Positions 6,496 through 10,609 of a stretch of DNA of 10,609 nucleotides are shown here, piece after piece. The notes below the pieces were generated by a model. It was not told the DNA's origin. It was given only the letters and a program-made list of their open reading frames with translations, and did no database searches. Origin of the DNA: Planctomycetota bacterium (lineage in GTDB: Bacteria; Planctomycetota; UBA1135; UBA2386). The position numbers and the translations under genes were made by a program. The stretch is from NCBI GenBank assembly GCA_023433825.1, contig JAEYTU010000002.1:1-10609 (forward strand), read 5' to 3'. Each line of letters opens with the position of its first letter. Within the stretch, counting starts at the first letter, position 1.

Positions 6496-6500
6496 TCCTC
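6496..6500 (-). promoter_or_regulatory. Ribosome binding site of flagellin
   Basis: On the minus strand the leader ends GAGGAACGACG then ATG, placing GAGGA (6496-6500) six bases before the start. It is the only clear Shine-Dalgarno among the gene starts seen here, which fits high expression of flagellin. Confidence 0.65.
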
Positions 6501-6548
6501 GATCCTTTGCCTGGTGTCGACGACGGATGTCCGCGCCAACGCGATCCC

Positions 6549-6577
6549 GTTTCGGCTGCCGCTTGAGCAGAACTTTT
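6549..6577 (-). promoter_or_regulatory. Weak sigma-28-like promoter candidate upstream of flagellin
   Basis: Read on the minus strand, AAAAGTTC (6570-6577) and GCCGAAAC (6549-6556) resemble the flagellar sigma factor boxes TAAAGTTT and GCCGATAA, matching 6 of 8 bases each. The gap between them is 13 bases rather than the usual 11, which weakens the call. Its distance from the flagellin start, about 60 bases, is suitable. Confidence 0.3.
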
Positions 6578-6736
6578 GGGATTCCCGGCTCTGGACGCAG
6601 GTTCTGCGACCCGCCATGCCATCGACGCCCGGTCCGACCGGATCCGCCCCCGCGCCGCGCCCGCTGCCTCGTCGCGGGACAAGCCTGCCGGCGATCCCCG
6701 CACCGTCGAGACTCACGACACCGAGCAAACGTCGCG

Positions 6737-6775
6737 CACGACCCGCGCGCGATCTCCGATCACGACCCGCGCGCG
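6737..6775. repeat. 15-bp direct repeat, two copies 24 bp apart
   Basis: CACGACCCGCGCGCG occurs at 6737-6751 and again, identical, at 6761-6775, with GAT(CT)CCGAT-like sequence between. It may be a small tandem duplication in unconstrained DNA. No function is evident. Confidence 0.5.
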
Positions 6776-6864
6776 CACGCACCACCCCGCGAGCCGCCTT
6801 CCCTCACTCCGCTCGTTCCCCCGCAGCGACCCAAGTCGCGCGGCCGAGGCACAACCGCCGAAGG

Positions 6865-6918
6865 CGGGCGGCCGTGTTGGGTGCGTGGTTTCGCGTGAGT
6901 CGCGTTCTACGGCCGCGA
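6865..6918. repeat. 54-bp direct repeat, copy 1
   Basis: Aligns without gaps to 6974-7027 (offset 109 bases) with 48 of 54 positions identical, including a 29-base exact block at 6890-6918. The start reads CGGGCGGCCGT and the end GGCCGCGA. This copy is preceded directly by a short hairpin, CCGCC-GAA-GGCGG (6855-6867). TTTCGCG (6889-6895) is complementary to CGCGAAA (6914-6920), so the end of the copy could fold. Confidence 0.7.
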
Positions 6919-6936
6919 AAGGGGGGGCACCGATCT

Positions 6937-6969
6937 GGTGAACGCCCGCCGTTTTGGCGGGCGTTCGCC
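6937..6969. terminator. Strong 14-bp hairpin between the two repeat copies
   Basis: GGTGAACGCCCGCC (6937-6950) pairs with GGCGGGCGTTCGCC (6956-6969) around a GTTTT loop, with a single G-T pair. It is the strongest stem-loop in the non-coding region. No T-tract follows on either strand. It could end read-through from the gene at 7066-8592, insulate the flagellin promoter, or belong to the repeat unit. Confidence 0.45.
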
Positions 6970-6973
6970 GGAT

Positions 6974-7027
6974 CGGGCGGCCGTCACGGATGCGTGAATT
7001 CGCGTGAGTCGCGTTCTACGGCCGCGA
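6974..7027. repeat. 54-bp direct repeat, copy 2
   Basis: Second copy of the element at 6865-6918. The six differences cluster at 6985-6987, 6990 and 6997-6998. The exact 29-base block is 6999-7027. It lies 17 bases before the terminal hairpin of the neighbouring gene. No third copy was seen in the window. Confidence 0.7.
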
Positions 7028-7043
7028 GGCGGCAACATGATTC

Positions 7044-7070
7044 GGTGGTCGCCGCTGTGCGGCGATCACC
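7044..7070 (-). terminator. Hairpin overlapping the stop of the TonB-like/cyclase-fold gene
   Basis: GGTGGTCGCCGC (7044-7055) pairs with GCGGCGATCACC (7059-7070), 12 bp with one G-T pair and a 3-base loop. The right arm contains the reverse complement of the stop codon (7066-7068), so in RNA the stop lies within the stem. No U-tract follows. Confidence 0.5.
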
Positions 7071-8592
7071 TAATCAGCTTCGAGTACCGGTAGTACGCCT
7101 CGAGCGTCAGCACGTTCAGTGCCGTCGCATAGACGCGGCCGCCGTCCTCGCCCCACGCGTCGATCGGATCCCACGAGCCCTTGAAGTTGCCGTCGGTGCG
7201 CTGGTTCTTGACCACCGCGGTCGTCAGCGCCTTCTCCCAGGTCGACCAGTGCGTTCCACCGAACTGGTACAGCGCGTACGTCGCGTAGTACCAGTAGTAG
7301 AAGTCGAGCGAGCCGTCCTTGTCGTTCCAGACCGGCGGACGCTTCAGCATCGTGTCCGCGGCGGCGCGCATGACCTGCACCTGCTTCGGGTCCTGTCCGA
7401 GGAAGAAGCGGCTCATCAGGCCGACGGCCGTCAGCGCTTCGCCCTTCTCGACCGGGAACCGCGTCATGTGATCGCCGACGTGCCGCGACGACGGTTCGCC
7501 GCGCTTGCTGTAGCCGGCGCGGCCGGTCAGCGGGTCGGTGACCTCGTCGAACCACGCCTCGATCATCTTCAGCGCCTGCGTCGAGACGTCGAGTTTGAAG
7601 TCCTGGCCGGACTTGTAAACCATGACGCCCCAACCGGTCACCGACGAGTCGTTGTCGTTGTCGCGCGGCTGGTACCGCCAGACCTTGTACGGATTGCGGT
7701 GCGCCTCGAGGTAGTTGATGCCCTTCTGCGCGATCGGCTTCAGCAGCAGGTAGTCGGAGAGCCCGTAAGCCTCGACCATCGCGTAGGCCGCGATCATGTG
7801 GTTGTAGATGAAGTCGTGGCTGCTGGCGGTGCCAAACAGTCCGGTGTTCGGATCCTGCTGCAGACGCAACCAGTTGACGGCCTTCTTGACGACGTCCTTG
7901 TAGGGGCCCGCGCGCAGCGTGCTGCCGTCACCGAGGAACGCGAGCAGCGCCAACCCGGTCAAGCCGACGTCGTGGACCGGGTTGCCCGGGCCCGTGCAGG
8001 GAGTGCCCTGCGTGTCGTGCTTCATGAAGCCGTCCGAATCCCACTTGCCGTCCTCGTCCTGGTGGTTCTTCAGCCACTCGAGACCGGCCTCGATCGCCTG
8101 CGCCGTCGCCCGTCCACCGCGTGCACCCAACGACCCGCGTCCACCGCGGCGACCACCGGTCTTGCCACCGGCGCCACCGCCGAGACCGACGGCCGAGTTC
8201 CACGCGGTGCTGTCGAACGCCGACTCCTTCGTGTCGGTGACGTCCGAGAACTCCTCGGTCACGGTCTCGGTGACTTCGACGACCTCGTTGTCCTGCAGGA
8301 CGACCTCTTCCTTGACCTCTTCCTTCTCCGGCTCCGGCGGCGGCGGAGGCTCTTCTTCCGGCGGCGTCTCCTCCTTGACCTTCGCCATCTCGATCTTCTT
8401 GTCCGGCTGGATGACCCGCTCGGCAGGGATCAGCCAGATGATCGCGATCGCGACCAAGTGGATCAGGATCGAGAGGAACAGCCAGGGCGCGTGCTTGAGT
8501 TGGTCACCCATCAGCTCCTGGAACGACTGGTCGTTGTCCAGCAGCGGGTTACGCGTTGCTTGGATCTGGATCTTGGTCGGGTCGATGCTCAT
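7066..8592 (-). CDS. TonB-like N-terminus fused to squalene-cyclase-type alpha/alpha-barrel protein
   Basis: 508 residues. Residues 1-36 are cytoplasmic-looking, followed by one membrane helix (WLFLSILIHLVAIAIIWLIP, 37-56). Next come a Glu/Pro-rich arm with a PPPPP run (74-95), an acidic Val/Glu/Thr segment (96-125) and a Gly/Arg-rich linker (137-162). This N-terminal plan is that of TonB-family energy transducers. Residues 165-508 match prenyltransferase/squalene-oxidase repeat proteins: GLEWLKNHQDEDGKWDSDG (170-188), WLRLQQDPNTGLFG (241-254), DNDSSVTGWGVM (313-324), FYYWYYATYAL (431-441) and KNQRTDGNFKGSWDP (462-476). It lacks a clear DxDD motif of true squalene-hopene cyclases. I recall similar proteins in many Planctomycetota, where they are often annotated as cyclases. 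It is probably an inner-membrane-anchored periplasmic protein, perhaps binding glycans or proteins. No Shine-Dalgarno is seen. Confidence 0.9.
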   Translation of the reverse strand: MSIDPTKIQIQATRNPLLDNDQSFQELMGDQLKHAPWLFLSILIHLVAIAIIWLIPAERVIQPDKKIEMAKVKEETPPEEEPPPPPEPEKEEVKEEVVLQDNEVVEVTETVTEEFSDVTDTKESAFDSTAWNSAVGLGGGAGGKTGGRRGGRGSLGARGGRATAQAIEAGLEWLKNHQDEDGKWDSDGFMKHDTQGTPCTGPGNPVHDVGLTGLALLAFLGDGSTLRAGPYKDVVKKAVNWLRLQQDPNTGLFGTASSHDFIYNHMIAAYAMVEAYGLSDYLLLKPIAQKGINYLEAHRNPYKVWRYQPRDNDNDSSVTGWGVMVYKSGQDFKLDVSTQALKMIEAWFDEVTDPLTGRAGYSKRGEPSSRHVGDHMTRFPVEKGEALTAVGLMSRFFLGQDPKQVQVMRAAADTMLKRPPVWNDKDGSLDFYYWYYATYALYQFGGTHWSTWEKALTTAVVKNQRTDGNFKGSWDPIDAWGEDGGRVYATALNVLTLEAYYRYSKLIR

Positions 8593-8827
8593 GGACCGTG
8601 ACTCGTGGGCGCGATTCTGTGGCGCGGTTGGACGGAAAGGCGGTCGGGCTGCGCGATGCAGCCTGCGACCCGATTGCGCGCGAGCGCCGGGGACGCGAGG
8701 CGGATCGCCGGGACGGGCGGGGGAACGGAGCCGAACCGGGGCAGGTTCGGAAGGGGCGGGAAGCTAGCGCGAAAATCTGGCGGGGGAAAGCCGGCAATCG
8801 GGAACGGCAAGCAAGTCCGTCGGCCGG
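8593..8827. other. 235-base spacer upstream of the TonB-like/cyclase-fold gene
   Basis: Presumably carries the promoter for the gene starting at 8592 and the end of the mfd-foldase transcript. The minus-strand reading contains a TAGCTT box near 8762 but no well-placed -35, so no promoter is called. No long hairpin lies beyond the foldase stop, only a 4-bp stem near 8806-8822. Confidence 0.45.
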
Positions 8828-9904
8828 TCACATCCGACGCAGCAGATCGCGCGGCATGCAGTAGATCGTCCGGAAGCTGCGCTCGAGCAGCTGGTACTCG
8901 AGCCGCTTGACCATCTGGTGGACGAGGACCTCGGTGATCTGCCGGTGAACTTCCGGCGACTCGAACGGCTCGTTGCGGCCCTCGGTCTTCGCGACGACCT
9001 TCATCAGCCACCGGCTGTCGCCGCGAGCGACCGGGTCACTGACCCCGCCGAGTGCCGTCGAACTGGCGAACGACTTGACGAGCTCGATCCGCGGATCGTC
9101 GGCGATCGCGCGGACACCGGACTGGACTTGCACGACGGCTCGGTACTGCTCGGCGATGGCTTCCAGGTCGGCGTCGGGTGCCGCCATGGCTGCCGCGGCG
9201 AGCCGAAGGCGTTCCTCGAGGTCGGCGGCGCCGGCCGTCGCCCGGAACGAGAGGATCGTCACGTCGGCGGAGGGCGGTTGGACGAACCGCGAACGGTTCT
9301 CGTCGTACCACTCGCGCATCTGACTCGGCGTGACCATCAACGCGATGTTGTCTCGAAGCCGGCGCGTGACTTCCTGGTAGAGCTGGAACTCGGCGAGCAG
9401 CGTCGTCATCTGCTCCTCGCGCACCCCGTCCCAGGTCCGTCCGAGTTCGCCGAGGCTCCGCGCGTACTCGTTGGTGCTGCCGAACTCGGCCTCTTGCGTC
9501 CGCCGGAACTCCGCGAGTCGTTCTTCGAGCATCCGCTCGAGGGCCTCGCGGGACGTTCCCGAGACGCTCTTCGCGCTCTGCGCAAGAACCTGCTCCTGCG
9601 CGAACTTCCGCATGATCGTCTGGACCAGTTCTTCCCGGTAGGCACGCGTCGTGACGTCGGTGCCGCCGCGCTGGTCGGCCTCGTAGACGAGTTGGAACTC
9701 GGCCTGCAGCTCTTTCTCCAGGTAGACCCGGTCGCCGACGACGGCGACGACGCGGTTGTGCAACTGGCGCGTCGCGCCCCGTGACGGCTGCACCGGACCC
9801 AGCGTCTCCTGACGGATCGGTGGTGGCGTGACTCGCTCGCCCTGCGCCGTCACGAGTCCGGACAGCAACAAGATCGGAACGACGATCGGGTGGCGCTGCT
9901 TCAT
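8828..9904 (-). CDS. SurA/PpiC-like exported foldase with degenerate parvulin domain
   Basis: 358 residues. The ATG at 9904 was chosen because it gives a signal peptide (MKQRHPIVVPILLLSGLVTA, probable cleavage near residue 20) and overlaps the mfd stop as ATGA; a longer frame to 10129 would read through mfd. Residues 50-110 match the SurA N-terminal chaperone region (RVVAVVGDRVYLEKEL, then EELVQTIMRKFAQEQVLAQ). A charged helical segment (116-185) follows. TPSQMREWYDENRSRFVQPPS (192-212) is the usual entry to a parvulin domain. After it, the usual HILV and GGxLG motifs are missing; only the terminal strand-like part GGVSDPVARGDSRWLMKVVAK (286-306) remains. It probably acts as a periplasmic chaperone for envelope proteins, with doubtful isomerase activity. 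Translation is likely coupled to mfd. Confidence 0.85.
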   Translation of the reverse strand: MKQRHPIVVPILLLSGLVTAQGERVTPPPIRQETLGPVQPSRGATRQLHNRVVAVVGDRVYLEKELQAEFQLVYEADQRGGTDVTTRAYREELVQTIMRKFAQEQVLAQSAKSVSGTSREALERMLEERLAEFRRTQEAEFGSTNEYARSLGELGRTWDGVREEQMTTLLAEFQLYQEVTRRLRDNIALMVTPSQMREWYDENRSRFVQPPSADVTILSFRATAGAADLEERLRLAAAAMAAPDADLEAIAEQYRAVVQVQSGVRAIADDPRIELVKSFASSTALGGVSDPVARGDSRWLMKVVAKTEGRNEPFESPEVHRQITEVLVHQMVKRLEYQLLERSFRTIYCMPRDLLRRM

Positions 9905-10609
9905 CGAAGGCGCGAGATCATCGATCGGACGGGTTGACCGAGCAAGGCGCCCAACAGGTGGTGCAGGACGCGTTCGGCCGTCCACGGTTCGCCGCCCTTG
10001 CGGCGACCGAGCATCAGATGCGTCTTGCCGGCCTCGACGGCACGCATCTCGACGAATGCGTCGAGCCAAGCGCCGCCGAGCGGCTCGCCCCGTCGATGGC
10101 GGACGACGACACGGTCCTCGCCGGTCCACTGCACGCCGAGCACGTCCTGATCCATCAGCAAGTGCTTCAGCAGGAACACGTCGAGCAATCGCAGCAGCGA
10201 GTCCGGCAGCTTTCCGAAGCGGTCCTCCAGCGACGCGCGAATGCGTTCCTTCGACGCCGGGTCGATCGCGCCGTCCATCTCGCGCAGCAACTCGAGCCGA
10301 CCCTTCGCGTCGGCGACGAACGCCTGCGGGACGAACGCCTGCAGCCGAAGGTCGACGTCGACCTCGGTGACCTCGGCGCGCGGCGGCGGAACGCTCGCGT
10401 GCGCACGGCCCGAACTGGCGGCGGCACGGCGTTCCTTTGCCGCGCCGACGGCTCCGCGCAGCAACTGGCAGTACATGTCGTAGCCGACCGCGGCGATGTG
10501 ACCCGACTGCTGCGGTCCGAGCAGGTTGCCCGCACCGCGGATCTCGAGGTCGCGCATGGCGATGCGGAAGCCGGAGCCGAGCTCGGTGGACTCGCCGATG
10601 GTCTTGAGC
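9901..10609 (-). CDS. mfd: Transcription-repair coupling factor Mfd, C-terminal part (5' end outside window)
   Basis: Mfd is an ATP-driven translocase that dislodges RNA polymerase stalled at DNA lesions and recruits UvrA. The visible 236 residues begin in the translocation module with LKTIGESTELGSGFRIAMRD and continue LEIRGAGNLLGPQQSGHIAAVGYDMYCQLL, highly characteristic of Mfd (RecG shares only part of this). The remaining ~150 residues are the C-terminal regulatory domain, with DLRLQAFVPQAFVADAKGRL and LEDRFGKLPDSLLRLL. The frame is open to the window edge. A low-complexity Ala/Ser/Pro insert separates the two parts. The stop (TGA, 9903-9901) overlaps the foldase start, so the two genes form an operon. 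Confidence 0.95.
   Translation of the reverse strand, partial: LKTIGESTELGSGFRIAMRDLEIRGAGNLLGPQQSGHIAAVGYDMYCQLLRGAVGAAKERRAAASSGRAHASVPPPRAEVTEVDVDLRLQAFVPQAFVADAKGRLELLREMDGAIDPASKERIRASLEDRFGKLPDSLLRLLDVFLLKHLLMDQDVLGVQWTGEDRVVVRHRRGEPLGGAWLDAFVEMRAVEAGKTHLMLGRRKGGEPWTAERVLHHLLGALLGQPVRSMISRLR

Larger units (their letters stand above)
6490..7065. other. 576-base non-coding region upstream of flagellin
   Basis: Open frames through this stretch show no recognisable protein and have the Arg/Pro/Ser-rich composition of shadow frames. From about 6600 to 6860 the plus strand is markedly C-rich and G-poor. The flagellin leader and possible promoter occupy the first 90 bases. A 15-base repeat, a 54-base repeat pair with a strong hairpin between them, and a hairpin at the end of the next gene occupy the rest. 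Most of 6600-6730 and 6780-6850 shows nothing I can assign. Confidence 0.6.

Noticed and set aside
6781..6850. C-rich, G-poor stretch as a Rho-loading site
   Set aside because: The C-rich strand is the plus strand, whereas the flanking genes are transcribed on the minus strand and would give a G-rich RNA here.
5731..8601. 956-codon open frame on the plus strand
   Set aside because: It is antisense to flagellin and to the cyclase-fold gene and crosses the repeat region. The product is an Arg/Asp/Val-rich shadow with no known motif; long antisense frames are expected in GC-rich DNA.
8593..8827. Promoter for the cyclase-fold gene around a TAGCTT box
   Set aside because: No acceptable -35 box at 16-18 bases was found, so I did not call it.
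9905..10129. 75-residue N-terminal extension of the foldase
   Set aside because: It is an Arg-rich shadow of the mfd 3' end; the signal peptide and ATGA overlap support the start at 9904.

Overview
The window is GC-rich chromosomal DNA (roughly two thirds G+C by eye), densely coded on both strands. It most likely comes from a member of the Planctomycetota. Three things point there: a protein joining a TonB-like N-terminus to a squalene-cyclase-type alpha/alpha barrel (7066-8592), a secreted DUF1570-like protein with an N-terminal small-beta domain (534-1808), and a secreted beta-rich C-terminal fragment (1-506) of a style common in that phylum. The assignment rests on remembered family distribution, not on a search. 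The cell is probably flagellated, since a complete short flagellin gene is present.

Layout. 1-506 (+) is the 3' end of a secreted or surface protein. It converges on a DUF1570-like exported protein (534-1808, -), and both stop codons lie inside one palindrome. A tRNA-Phe(GAA) follows on the plus strand (1893-1968). A minus-strand set then reads def (peptide deformylase), ribF (riboflavin kinase/FAD synthetase) and a small DUF4326 protein, from 3811 down to 1999. Divergent from def is a plus-strand pair, a TPR protein (3951-5288) and rpsT (ribosomal protein S20, 5311-5601), joined by a 9-codon minicistron with overlapping start and stop codons. The rest is all minus strand: flagellin (5656-6489), a 576-base non-coding stretch with repeats and hairpins, the TonB-like/cyclase-fold protein (7066-8592), a SurA-like exported foldase (8828-9904), and the C-terminal part of Mfd (9901 to window end), whose stop overlaps the foldase start as ATGA.

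How the genes fit together. def, ribF, rpsT, tRNA-Phe and mfd are housekeeping genes for protein maturation, flavin synthesis, translation and transcription-coupled repair. The SurA-like, DUF1570-like, TonB-like and partial surface proteins concern the cell envelope. No CRISPR array, prophage, transposase, toxin-antitoxin pair or secondary-metabolite cluster was seen. The window reads as an ordinary core region. The points worth a second look are the TonB/cyclase fusion, stop codons embedded in hairpin stems at three transcript ends, the minicistron before rpsT, a 54-bp repeat pair around a long hairpin, and two envelope proteins whose expected catalytic motifs appear degenerate.
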